This document shows, piece by piece, positions 1 to 7,563 of a DNA stretch of 64,000 nt. The DNA lies in contig NZ_BAXZ01000006.1 of NCBI RefSeq assembly GCF_000684975.1, forward strand, positions 1-64,000, read 5' to 3'. A program made the translations under genes and the position numbers. Below the pieces are notes generated by a model, which saw only the letters and a list, made by a program, of their open reading frames with translations, was not told the DNA's origin and did not search any database. Within the stretch, counting starts at the first letter, position 1, and each line of letters begins with the position of its first letter. Source of the stretch: Paraburkholderia acidipaludis NBRC 101816. GTDB taxonomy: Bacteria; Pseudomonadota; Gammaproteobacteria; Burkholderiales; Burkholderiaceae.

Positions 1-216
1 CCCCAAAAACAGCAAGACGAATCGCCCGCATCCGCTTGCGAAACAGCTGAACGGCCTCGGCGAGGAAGGTCAAGCGTGACCCAGGGCGTCACGCCCACCA
101 TGAGCCGGCCCTCTACCGGCCGCGTGACCGTTCGAGGTCCATGTGCGCGCGTTCGAGCTGATTGAGGACGAGCCGTGCATGCGTGAGCAACACCTTGCCA
201 TGCTCGGTGAATTCGC
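1..216 (-). pseudogene. LysR-type regulator relic, frameshifted, cut by the window edge
   Basis: Read on the minus strand, this stretch gives a LysR-like linker and start of the effector domain, but in broken frames. From about 214 down it reads EFTEHGKVLLTHARLVLNQL and on to a DLER run. It then meets a stop, and the expected continuation (GRLMVGVTPWVTL) lies in another frame. The next piece (LTFLAEAVQLFRKRM) is back in the first frame. Two compensating frameshifts within about 60 bases, and no helix-turn-helix upstream, indicate a decayed fragment. The family call rests on the characteristic LTEHG...LL.HAR and GRL.VG patterns of LysR proteins. The rest lies outside the window. Confidence 0.6.
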
Positions 217-539
217 GAGAACCCGGAAATCGCGTTTAATGCCGGCCGGCTGGATCGATCAGTCATCCTCGATTCAGAGGACTATGTGCGTGTCGCGCAT
301 CCCATGCTGGCGGACATCATCCAGAACGAGACCGCTTCTTCCGAGCAATAGTCGATCGACCGGCGCGTGTTGGGCGCTTTCGTTCAGACCCGACCTCCGC
401 TCCACCCAAAAAGGGTGGTCATTCTCCCCCCCGGCTCTGCTCTACTGGTCCACTGGCACGGGCGCATTCTCGCTCGGGACGGAACGCGTCGGCATAGGCC
501 AAAATCAAAATTATCCAGAGCAGACAGGAGGAGAGCGGA
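217..539. other. Non-coding leader before the CoA racemase gene
   Basis: I see no supported gene here. Long open frames cross it only because the DNA is GC-rich. The 3' end carries a good ribosome binding site (AGGAGGA, 526-532) for the gene at 540. An AT-richer patch at about 503-520 could hold its promoter, but I cannot assign a clear -35/-10 pair. Confidence 0.4.
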
Positions 540-1694
540 ATGGGCGCACTGAGCGGTATTCGCGTGCTGGAGTTCGAAGCGATCGGGCCGGGGCCGTTCG
601 GCGCGATGTTGCTGTCCGACATGGGCGCAGACGTGCTGCGCATCGACCGGCCGCAGGCGCCGGACGATCTCGGGCCGAAGACGACGGGCAAGCGGGTCAA
701 CGTGACGGGGCGCGGACGCCGCTCGGTCACGCTCGACCTCAAGCAGCCCGCCGCGATCGAAGCGGCGCTGGAGCTGATGGGCGAAGCCGACGTCGTGATC
801 GAGGGCTTTCGTCCCGGTACGATGGAGCGGCTGGGGCTTGGCCCGGACGAGGCGCTGGCGCGCAACCCGAGGCTCGTCTATGGGCGCATGACCGGGTGGG
901 GGCAGACGGGGCCGCTTGCCGCGCGCGCGGGTCACGACCTGAATTACATTGCCCTGTCCGGCGTGCTATCCGGCATCGGGCGCGCGGGCGAGGCGCCCGT
1001 GCCGCCGCTCAATCTTGTCGGCGACTATGGCGGCGGCGGGATGCTGCTCGCGCTCGGAGTCGTCGCTGCGCTGCTCAACGTGCAGCGCGGCGGCCAGGGC
1101 CAGGTGGTGGACGCGGCGATGATCGAAGGCGCCGCGCAGCTCGGCGCGGTGGTCTGGGGGCTGCTCGCATCGGGCAACTGGCGCGAGCAGCGCGAAAGCA
1201 ATTTGCTCGATGGCGGCACGCCCTGGTACGACAGCTATCGCACGAAGGACGGCCACTATATGTCCGTTGGCGCGGTCGAATCGCGCTTCTACGCAGAACT
1301 GATCGCAAAGCTGGGTCTCGCCGGCGCGGATCTGCCGAGGCAACATGATCGCAGCGGTTGGCCCGTTCTGCGCGAATGCTTCGCTGCCGCATTCTCCACG
1401 CGCACGCGCGACGAATGGTGCGAGATCTTCGAAGGCAGCGATGCGTGCGTCGCACCCGTGCTCACATTTTCGGAGGCGCCCGCGCACCCGCAGCATCGCG
1501 CGCGGGAAAGCTTCGTTGAAGTGGCGGGCGTCGTGCAGCCGGCGCCGGCGCCGCGTTTTTCCGCTACGCCTTCGTCCATTGGCGGTCCTGCGCCCGAGCG
1601 TGGCGAACGCGGTCTCGCCGCATTGCGCGACTGGGGTTTCGACGAGGAGGCGATCGCGCGTCTGCGCGATCGGGGGCTCGCTTACCGGGATTAA
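540..1694 (+). CDS. CaiB/BaiF family protein, alpha-methylacyl-CoA racemase-like
   Basis: The 384-residue protein begins with the family's GIRVLEFEAIGPGPFGAMLL motif, followed by DMGADVLRID, and fits the single-domain length of class III CoA transferases and acyl-CoA racemases. Residues His132 (AGHDLNY), Asp162 (GDYGGGG) and Glu247 (GAVESRFY) line up, with a constant shift of six, with the catalytic His126/Asp156/Glu241 of alpha-methylacyl-CoA racemase. Racemisation of a 2-methylacyl-CoA is therefore more likely than CoA transfer. The start has a strong AGGAGGA ribosome site. A terminator follows directly. With etfBA downstream, it may feed branched acyl-CoA oxidation. Substrate unknown. Confidence 0.85.
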   Translation: MGALSGIRVLEFEAIGPGPFGAMLLSDMGADVLRIDRPQAPDDLGPKTTGKRVNVTGRGRRSVTLDLKQPAAIEAALELMGEADVVIEGFRPGTMERLGLGPDEALARNPRLVYGRMTGWGQTGPLAARAGHDLNYIALSGVLSGIGRAGEAPVPPLNLVGDYGGGGMLLALGVVAALLNVQRGGQGQVVDAAMIEGAAQLGAVVWGLLASGNWREQRESNLLDGGTPWYDSYRTKDGHYMSVGAVESRFYAELIAKLGLAGADLPRQHDRSGWPVLRECFAAAFSTRTRDEWCEIFEGSDACVAPVLTFSEAPAHPQHRARESFVEVAGVVQPAPAPRFSATPSSIGGPAPERGERGLAALRDWGFDEEAIARLRDRGLAYRD

Positions 1695-1702
1695 GCATGA
1701 CC

Positions 1703-1735
1703 GACGGGACCGGATCTCCGGTCCCGTCGCTTTTT
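1703..1735 (+). terminator. Rho-independent terminator after the racemase gene
   Basis: An 11-bp perfect stem (GACGGGACCGG, 1703-1713, with CCGGTCCCGTC, 1718-1728) and a four-base loop are followed by GC and five T. It lies nine bases past the stop codon and separates this gene from etfBA. Confidence 0.85.
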
Positions 1736-1857
1736 GCGCGGGTGCCGCGCGTCCACCCGACATGGGGGGTGTCACGTCCTTCGGCCCGGCTTACCGTATC
1801 GAGGAACCGAACTATCCGAACATGTAAGCCAGAGCTTGAAGAGAAAAGGAGACGATC

Positions 1858-2607
1858 TTGAGGATATTGGTTGCAGTAAAACGCGTCGTGGACGCGAACG
1901 TGAAGGTGAGCGTCAAATCGGACGGAACGGGCGTCGACCTGGCGAACGTGAAGATGTCGATGAACCCGTTCGACGAGATCGCTGTGGAAGAAGCGGTACG
2001 CCTGAAGGAAACCGGCGTGGCGACCGAAGTCGTGGCGGTGTCGGTGGGCGTGGTGCAGGCGCAGGAGACGCTGCGTACGGCACTGGCGATCGGTGCGGAC
2101 CGCGCGATCCTCGTCGAGGCGGGCGACGGCGTCGAGCCGCTGGGCGTGGCGAAGATCCTCAAGGCGCTTGTGGACAAGGAGCAGCCGCAGCTGGTCATTC
2201 TCGGCAAGCAGGCGATTGACGACGACTCGAACCAGACCGGCCAGATGCTCGCCGCGCTGGCGAACCTGCCGCAGGCCACCTTCGCTTCGAAGGTCACGGT
2301 GGCGGACGGCAAGGCAACGGTGGCGCGTGAAGTGGATGGCGGCGCGGAAACGCTGTCGCTTACGCTTCCGGCCGTGGTCACGACGGACCTGCGCCTGAAC
2401 GAGCCGCGCTACGTGACGCTGCCGAACATCATGAAGGCGAAGAAGAAGCCGCTGGAGACGATCAAGCCCGAAGACCTCGGCGTGGACGTTGCGCCGCGCC
2501 TGAAGACGCTGAAGGTGGCCGAGCCGCCGAAGCGCTCGGCCGGCGTGAAGGTGCCGGATGTGAAGACGCTGGTCGAGAAGCTGAAGACCGAAGCGAAGGT
2601 CATCTAA
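1858..2607 (+). CDS. etfB: Electron transfer flavoprotein subunit beta
   Basis: The 249-residue protein has the standard EtfB length and sequence: RILVAVKRVVDANVKV at the N-terminus, MNPFDEIAVEEAVRLKE around residue 38, and the ILGKQAIDDDSNQTGQMLA segment near residue 120 that binds AMP in ETFs. The reading frame starts with TTG at 1858. The alignment to MKILVxVKRV and an AAGGAG site at 1847-1852 support this non-ATG start. EtfB pairs with EtfA (21 bases downstream) in a soluble FAD/AMP heterodimer that carries electrons from acyl-CoA dehydrogenases to ETF-ubiquinone oxidoreductase. Confidence 0.97.
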   Translation: MRILVAVKRVVDANVKVSVKSDGTGVDLANVKMSMNPFDEIAVEEAVRLKETGVATEVVAVSVGVVQAQETLRTALAIGADRAILVEAGDGVEPLGVAKILKALVDKEQPQLVILGKQAIDDDSNQTGQMLAALANLPQATFASKVTVADGKATVAREVDGGAETLSLTLPAVVTTDLRLNEPRYVTLPNIMKAKKKPLETIKPEDLGVDVAPRLKTLKVAEPPKRSAGVKVPDVKTLVEKLKTEAKVI

Positions 2608-2628
2608 GGGTTCAGGGAGCACAACGAA

Positions 2629-3600
2629 ATGACGATTCTGGTTATTGCCGAACACGACGCCCCGAAGGAAGCCCCCTTGGGGGGCAACGCGTCCATCAAG
2701 GCCGCGACGCTGAACACCGTGGCTGCCGCGCTCGCGGTTGCCCAATTCGTTGGCGGCGACGTGCACGTGCTGGTGGCGGGCCACAACGCGCAGGGCGCGG
2801 CGGATGCCGCAGCGAAGATCGCCGGTGTTGCGAAGGTGCTGCTGGCCGACGCGCCGCAGCTTGAGCAGGGCCTGGCGGAAAACGTCGAAGCGACGGTTAT
2901 CGCGATTGCAAAGAACTACTCGCACATCCTCGCACCGGCTACGGCTGCGGGCAAGAACGTCGCGCCGCGTATCGCTGCGAAGCTGGACGTGGCGCAGATC
3001 AGCGATATCACGGCGGTCAATAGCGCGGATACGTTCGAGCGCCCGATCTACGCCGGCAACGCGATTGCGACGGTGCAGTCGAGCGACCCGATCAAGGTGA
3101 TCACGGTCCGCACGACAGGCTTCGACGCAGTTGCAGCCGAAGGCGGCAGCGCGAGCGTCGAGAAGATCGAAGCCGCAGCCGACAGCGGCCTGTCGCAGTT
3201 CGTGAGCCGCGAAGTGACGAAGCTGGACCGTCCGGAACTGACTTCGGCATCGATCATCGTCTCGGGCGGCCGGGGTCTCGGTAGCGGCGAGAATTATACG
3301 AAAGTGCTGGAGCCGCTGGCCGACAAGCTGAACGCGGCGCTGGGCGCCTCGCGCGCGGCGGTGGACGCGGGCTACGTGCCGAACGACTACCAGGTGGGTC
3401 AGACCGGCAAGATCGTCGCGCCGCAGTTGTACGTTGCGGTGGGCATCTCGGGTGCGATCCAGCATCTGGCCGGGATGAAGGACTCGAAGGTGATCGTGGC
3501 GATCAACAAGGACGAAGAAGCGCCGATCTTCAGCGTGGCCGATTACGGCCTCGTGGGCGATCTGTTCACGCTCGTGCCGGAACTGGTCGGCACGGTTTAA
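2629..3600 (+). CDS. etfA: Electron transfer flavoprotein subunit alpha, with a small in-frame insertion
   Basis: The 323-residue EtfA starts with MTILVIAEHD. The C-terminal half carries the FAD-binding signature (SGGRGLGSGENY near residue 212, the QVGQTGKIVAPQLYVAVGIS stretch near 261, then GAIQHLAGMKDSK and VAINKDEEAPIF). The cell role is transfer of electrons from flavin dehydrogenases to the quinone pool, together with etfB directly upstream. One oddity is that residues 11-19 (APKEAPLGG) interrupt the usual AEHD-NASIKAATLNTV join. They are encoded by a stretch containing a GC-rich palindrome, listed separately. Otherwise the gene looks intact and functional. Confidence 0.96.
   Translation: MTILVIAEHDAPKEAPLGGNASIKAATLNTVAAALAVAQFVGGDVHVLVAGHNAQGAADAAAKIAGVAKVLLADAPQLEQGLAENVEATVIAIAKNYSHILAPATAAGKNVAPRIAAKLDVAQISDITAVNSADTFERPIYAGNAIATVQSSDPIKVITVRTTGFDAVAAEGGSASVEKIEAAADSGLSQFVSREVTKLDRPELTSASIIVSGGRGLGSGENYTKVLEPLADKLNAALGASRAAVDAGYVPNDYQVGQTGKIVAPQLYVAVGISGAIQHLAGMKDSKVIVAINKDEEAPIFSVADYGLVGDLFTLVPELVGTV
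2671..2685. repeat. Palindromic insertion inside etfA
   Basis: The sequence GCCCCCTTGGGGGGC is a near-perfect palindrome in the codons for the extra residues (A11-G19) of EtfA. It interrupts a segment that is contiguous in typical EtfA proteins and keeps the frame, so it looks like a small palindromic repeat inserted in a gene. Whether copies exist elsewhere in this genome cannot be judged here. Confidence 0.5.
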
Positions 3601-3610
3601 TGACGTCGTT

Positions 3611-3632
3611 CGGGGTCTCCCGTGGGACCCCG
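3611..3632. terminator. Hairpin after etfA
   Basis: A nine-pair stem including one G-T pair (CGGGGTCTC, 3611-3619, with GGGACCCCG, 3624-3632) and a four-base loop starts ten bases past the etfA stop. There is no T-run on either side, so it may be a 3'-end stabilising hairpin or a weak bidirectional terminator. Confidence 0.5.
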
Positions 3633-3642
3633 AAATCGTCCA

Positions 3643-3770
3643 TCATCCCGCTTGCTGTTCCGTGCCGGAAGCCTTCTTCATCTCCAGGTCCTGCAACTCG
3701 CGCCAAACGATCTTTCCCGTTGCCGAGCGCGGCAGTCTCTCGACGAACTGCACGATACCCGGATTCGGCC
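3643..3770 (-). pseudogene. C-terminal relic of an AMP-forming acyl/aryl-CoA ligase
   Basis: On the minus strand the end of this stretch reads NPGIVQFVERLPRSATGKIV followed by WRELQDLEMKK and a stop at 3643. This is the A10 motif (LPRSATGKI with the catalytic lysine) and tail of benzoate-type CoA ligases. Further upstream in the same frame the similarity disappears within about 15 codons and is replaced by the 3' end of a LysR gene. Only the last 40 or so residues of an original protein of about 500 remain. It cannot be functional. Confidence 0.65.
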
Positions 3771-3837
3771 GGCGAGAGAGGCATGTCGGCCGTGAGCGGC
3801 ATGGCGATCATGCGGGCGCGGCCCATCGCCTGCCGTT

Positions 3838-4761
3838 TCAGGGCCAGCGTTGCGTCCAGCGCCGCTCGTACTCCATGGCGTCGAAGTGCGCGACCAGGAA
3901 GTCGATGAAGGCGCGTACCTTCGACGGCACGTACTGCCGGTTCGGATAGGCCATGTTGATCTTCAGGCGGGGCAGATCCCAGTCGTCGACGACAGGAACG
4001 AGCCGGCCGGCCACCACGTCGTCGTGGATGATGTAGATCGGCTGGATGACGATGCCAAGGCCGCTCAGCCCCGCCTTGCAGATCACCTGGCCTTCGTTCG
4101 ATTCGAGCGTGCCGCTGATCTTGACGGTCTGGGTCGCGGCGCCTTTCGTGAACGAAAGCTCGTGCGGATTGTTGGCGAGCGTATAGATGAGAAATTTATG
4201 TCCGGCGAGCTCGTCGAGCGCGCGCGGCGTGCCGTGGCGCGCGAGATATTCGGGCGAAGCGGCAAGAATGCGCCGCGTTTCCGCGAGGCGCCGGATGACG
4301 AGCCCGGAATCCGCTTCGTGCTCGCGCGTGCGGATGGCCAGATCGATGCCGCTTTCGATCAGGTCGAAGTAGCGGTTGGCCGCCGTGATGGCGACCTCGA
4401 GCTTCGGATAAAGCGCCGTGAACTGCGGCAGCAACGGCGCGAGGATCTGCGAGCAGAACGAGACCGATCCGGTCAGGCGCAGCGTGCCGACGGGGCTCAA
4501 TAGCGCGGAACCCACCCACGCTTCCGCTTCCTCCATTTCCGAGCGCATGTTCCGGCAGCGCCGGTAGAACTCCTCGCCCACCTCCGTGAGGAACAGGCGC
4601 CGTGTGTTGCGCTCCACGAGCCGCGCGCCAAGGCGCTGTTCGAGATTGGCGAGGTGCCGGCCGGCCGCCGAGGTCGAAAGCCCCAGCACCTCGGCGGCCT
4701 TCGAGATGCTGCCGCGCTCCGCGGTTTCCACGAATAGCTGGACTTCCACCCACTTGTCCAC
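3838..4761 (-). CDS. LysR-type transcriptional regulator of the dioxygenase operon
   Basis: The 307-residue protein has an N-terminal winged helix-turn-helix (VETAERGSISKAAEVLGLST, residues about 10-29, then AAGRHLANLEQRLGARLVER) and a periplasmic-binding-fold effector domain from about residue 90. It is transcribed away from the hydroxyquinol-type dioxygenase gene at 4873 with about 110 bases between the starts. That is the classical arrangement for a LysR activator of an aromatic degradation operon, so it most likely senses a pathway intermediate. Lengths and motifs are normal. Target and effector are inferred from position only. Confidence 0.9.
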   Translation of the reverse strand: MDKWVEVQLFVETAERGSISKAAEVLGLSTSAAGRHLANLEQRLGARLVERNTRRLFLTEVGEEFYRRCRNMRSEMEEAEAWVGSALLSPVGTLRLTGSVSFCSQILAPLLPQFTALYPKLEVAITAANRYFDLIESGIDLAIRTREHEADSGLVIRRLAETRRILAASPEYLARHGTPRALDELAGHKFLIYTLANNPHELSFTKGAATQTVKISGTLESNEGQVICKAGLSGLGIVIQPIYIIHDDVVAGRLVPVVDDWDLPRLKINMAYPNRQYVPSKVRAFIDFLVAHFDAMEYERRWTQRWP

Positions 4762-4811
4762 GTTTGTCTCCGGTTTCCCGTCACGCGGGATTTTGTTTCC
4801 CGGCAGCGGGC

Positions 4812-4840
4812 TTTTTCACCGGCGGACGGTCGACTATATT
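4812..4840 (+). promoter_or_regulatory. Candidate promoter of the 4.9-17.5 kb operon
   Basis: A TATATT -10 box (4835-4840) lies 17 bases after a weak -35 (TTTTTC, 4812-4817). This would place the transcript start about 25-30 bases before the dioxygenase ATG. A weak -35 is expected for a LysR-activated promoter. The divergent LysR gene starts about 50 bases upstream. Confidence 0.35.
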
Positions 4841-4872
4841 TTGTCTCAAAGCGGATAAACATGGGAGACAAC

Positions 4873-5733
4873 ATGCGTAACGTCGACGAAGACAGCATCA
4901 CCCAGATCGTGCTCGCTCGCCACGCCAATGCGAGCGACCGGCGCCTCAAGCAGATCATGACCAGTGTGGTTCAGCACCTGCACGCTTTTGCGCGCGACGT
5001 GGAGCTGACCGAGGAGGAGTGGTTCAAGGGCATCCAGTTTCTCACCGACGTCGGGCATATCACCGACGACAAGCGCCAGGAGTTCATCCTGCTATCGGAT
5101 ACCCTGGGTCTTTCCATGCTGGTCACGGCGCTCAATAACCGCAAGCCTGCCGGCTGCACCGAATCCACCGTGTTCGGACCGTTCTTCGTCGAGAACGCGC
5201 CCGAGTACGAGAACGGCGACGACGTGGGCAACGGCGCGAAGGGCGAGCCATGCTTCGTCAGCGGGAAAGTGACGGGCCTGGCGGGCGAGCCGGTGCCGCA
5301 CGCGCGCGTCGAAGTCTGGCAGGCCGATTCGGACGGCTTCTACGACGTGCAGTACGAGGGGCAGGCGGAAAACAAGGGGCGCGGAACGCTGCGCAGCCAG
5401 GAGGACGGCACCTTTCACTTTCGCTCGATCACTGCGGAGTCCTATCCCATTCCTCACGACGGTCCCGTTGGCCGCATGCTGAAGGCGTTGGGACGTCACC
5501 CATGGCGGCCGGCCCATCTCCACTTCATGATCGAGGCACCGGGCTACGAGCGTCTGATTACCCATGTGTTCCGCGACGGCGACCAGTATCTCGACTCCGA
5601 CGCCGTCTTTGGCGTGCGGTCGTCGCTGATCGCCGACTGGCATCGCTACGAATCCGGGACGGCGCCGGACGGCACGGTCATGGAAACGCCCTTCAGTACA
5701 CTCGATTTCACCTTTGTGCTCAACCGCGCCTGA
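4873..5733 (+). CDS. Intradiol ring-cleavage dioxygenase, hydroxyquinol 1,2-dioxygenase-like
   Basis: The protein (286 residues from ATG 4873; an in-frame ATG at 4861 adds four) has the N-terminal helical dimerisation domain of catechol/hydroxyquinol dioxygenases and a C-terminal beta-sandwich. The four non-haem Fe(III) ligands are visible: Tyr157 (GFYDVQ), Tyr191 (ESYPIP), His215 and His217 (RPAHLHF). The family opens hydroxyquinol or substituted catechols between the two hydroxyls, giving maleylacetate from hydroxyquinol. A maleylacetate reductase in the same operon supports hydroxyquinol. The later start is preferred because GGGAGA precedes it. First gene of the operon, divergent from the LysR gene. 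Confidence 0.9.
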   Translation: MRNVDEDSITQIVLARHANASDRRLKQIMTSVVQHLHAFARDVELTEEEWFKGIQFLTDVGHITDDKRQEFILLSDTLGLSMLVTALNNRKPAGCTESTVFGPFFVENAPEYENGDDVGNGAKGEPCFVSGKVTGLAGEPVPHARVEVWQADSDGFYDVQYEGQAENKGRGTLRSQEDGTFHFRSITAESYPIPHDGPVGRMLKALGRHPWRPAHLHFMIEAPGYERLITHVFRDGDQYLDSDAVFGVRSSLIADWHRYESGTAPDGTVMETPFSTLDFTFVLNRA

Positions 5734-5790
5734 GGCGGTCGAGTCCGTATCCAGTCCATACTTATTCGCACTCCCTGGTAGAGTCATTCG

Positions 5791-6117
5791 ATGATCAAAC
5801 ACATCGTGATGTGGAATCTGAAGGGCGACACGCCCGACGAGAAAGCGCGAAGCGCGGAGCGGCTCAAGCGCGCGTTCGAAGGGCTGGTCGGCAAGATCCC
5901 CGGGCTGCTGCACATGGAAGTGGGCGTGGACATGAGTGCGGTCGACTATGCGTGCGATGTCGTGCTGTATTCGGAATTCGATTCGCACGAGTCGCTGGCG
6001 GGTTATACCGTGCACGCCGAGCACCTGCGGGTGAAGGCCGAGCTCGGCGACCTGCGCATTGCGCGCCATCAGGTGGATTATCAGCCGGCGCCGCACGCGA
6101 GGCCTGTGGCGGCATGA
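5791..6117 (+). CDS. Dabb (stress-responsive A/B barrel) domain protein
   Basis: The 108-residue protein begins MIKHIVMWNLK, with GKIPGLLHMEVGVDMS near residue 32 and the YTVHAEHLRV helix near residue 72. This pattern is typical of the dimeric Dabb ferredoxin-like barrel. Some family members are small cyclases or isomerases, and many have no known role. It lies 57 bases after the dioxygenase gene in the same operon, so a role in isomerising or guiding an unstable ring-fission or hydroxylated intermediate is plausible but unproven. No signal peptide is visible. Confidence 0.8.
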   Translation: MIKHIVMWNLKGDTPDEKARSAERLKRAFEGLVGKIPGLLHMEVGVDMSAVDYACDVVLYSEFDSHESLAGYTVHAEHLRVKAELGDLRIARHQVDYQPAPHARPVAA

Positions 6118-6162
6118 GCGCGATCCGGCCATAGCCGGACGCGCAACTGGAGGAGACAGAAG

Positions 6163-7521
6163 ATGGTACGCAAACTGATCCGGGGCGGCTACGTCGTCTC
6201 GATGGACGCCCGTGTCGGCGCGGGCGAGTTCGACGTGCTGATCGAGGAGGACCGCATCGCCGCCGTCGCGCACGACCTGGCCGCCGACGACGCGGAGGTC
6301 ATCGACGCGCGCGGCTGCATCGTTCTGCCGGGGCTCGTCAATGCGCATATGCACACCTGGCAGACGGCGCTGCGCGGTATCGCTTCGAACTGGACCTTGC
6401 CGCAGTACTTTCGCAGCGTCCACGCGGGGCTGGCCACGCTGTTCACGCCCGACGATCTCTACATCGGCACGCTGGCCGGCGCGTTGAATCAGCTCGATTG
6501 CGGCACCACGACACTCGGCGACTGGTGCCACAACAATCCGACGCCGGAACATACCGACCGCGCCGTCGACGGACTCGTCGAGTCGGGCCTGCGCGCCGTG
6601 TTTCTGCACGGCTCGCCGAAGCCGGACCCGAAGCCCGGGCAGCGCCACTTCAGCGAGATCGAGCACCCGCGCGCGGAAATCGAACGCCTGCTGAAGTCGC
6701 GATTCACGAGCCGCGAAGCGTTGACGACGCTCGGCATGGCGATACTGGGCCCGCATTATTCGACCTACGAAGTAGCGGTTCACGATTTCCTGCTGGCGCG
6801 CGAGCATGGCCTGATTGCGAGCATGCACTGCGCCGGTCTCGATGCGAAGACGCCCGACGGCTGGGAGCGCCTCGCCGCAGCGGGCCTGCTGGGCCCGAAC
6901 ACGAATGTCGTGCACGGCAACAACCTCAGCAATCACCAGTTGCGCCTCATGCTCGACCGCGGCGTCACGTTCTCGCTCGCGCCCGAGACCGAAATGCTGC
7001 AGGGGCATGGACATCCGATCACGGGGCGCCTGCGCGACGCCGGGCACGCGCCGTCGCTAGGCGTCGATCTCGAATCGGCGATTGCCGGCGACATGTTCAC
7101 CGTCGCGCGCGTGGCCCTGGCTTCGCAGCGCGCGCTCGACAACGCCGCGGCCCGCGCGGAGAACGGGCAACTGCCGTTCACCTCCACGCTGACCTGCGAG
7201 GACGCGCTGGGCTGGATCACCGTGCGGGGCGCCGAAGCGCTCGGCCTCGCGGACCGGATCGGTTCGCTCACGCCGGGCAAGCAGGCCGACGTCGTCGTGC
7301 TGCGCGCGGATACGCTCGGCATGCGCCCCTTGCACGATCCGGTCGCCACGGTGGTCATGCAAGGCAGTGCGGCGCACGTCGACACCGTGCTCGTGGGCGG
7401 CGCATACCGGAAGCGCCACGGCCGGCTGCTTTATCCGCATCTGGCGCGCCGGCTCGATGCGCTCGAAGCCTCGGGGCGGCGCATTGCGGCAGGCCTCAAC
7501 GAACGGCTCGCGACGCATTGA
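6163..7521 (+). CDS. Metal-dependent amidohydrolase of the TrzA/AtzB/guanine deaminase type
   Basis: The 452-residue cytosolic protein has the composite beta-sandwich start (KLIRGGYVVSMD) and a TIM-barrel catalytic domain. Metal ligands can be seen as His62 and His64 (NAHMHTWQ), a later His in SMHCAGLD, one in VVHGNNL, and an Asp in LGVDLESA. The C-terminal LTPGKQADVVVLRAD closes the composite domain. Relatives remove amino, alkylamino or chloro groups from heterocycles, or deaminate purine derivatives. GGAGGAG precedes the ATG. Its place in a hydroxyquinol operon suggests hydrolysis of a C-N bond or similar group on the imported substrate. The actual substrate is unknown. Confidence 0.85.
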   Translation: MVRKLIRGGYVVSMDARVGAGEFDVLIEEDRIAAVAHDLAADDAEVIDARGCIVLPGLVNAHMHTWQTALRGIASNWTLPQYFRSVHAGLATLFTPDDLYIGTLAGALNQLDCGTTTLGDWCHNNPTPEHTDRAVDGLVESGLRAVFLHGSPKPDPKPGQRHFSEIEHPRAEIERLLKSRFTSREALTTLGMAILGPHYSTYEVAVHDFLLAREHGLIASMHCAGLDAKTPDGWERLAAAGLLGPNTNVVHGNNLSNHQLRLMLDRGVTFSLAPETEMLQGHGHPITGRLRDAGHAPSLGVDLESAIAGDMFTVARVALASQRALDNAAARAENGQLPFTSTLTCEDALGWITVRGAEALGLADRIGSLTPGKQADVVVLRADTLGMRPLHDPVATVVMQGSAAHVDTVLVGGAYRKRHGRLLYPHLARRLDALEASGRRIAAGLNERLATH

Positions 7522-7563
7522 CGTGCGGCCGATTTGATCGATTCTCTTTTCAGGAGCGAATCC

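Noticed and set aside
143..1348. A 401-residue open frame overlapping the CoA racemase gene in another frame
   Set aside because: It is Arg/Ala-rich nonsense produced by high GC; the racemase frame has clear motifs and a ribosome site.
1564..3465. A 633-residue minus-strand frame across etfBA
   Set aside because: It is the reverse shadow of etfBA, rich in Arg and His with no domain; etfBA are certain.
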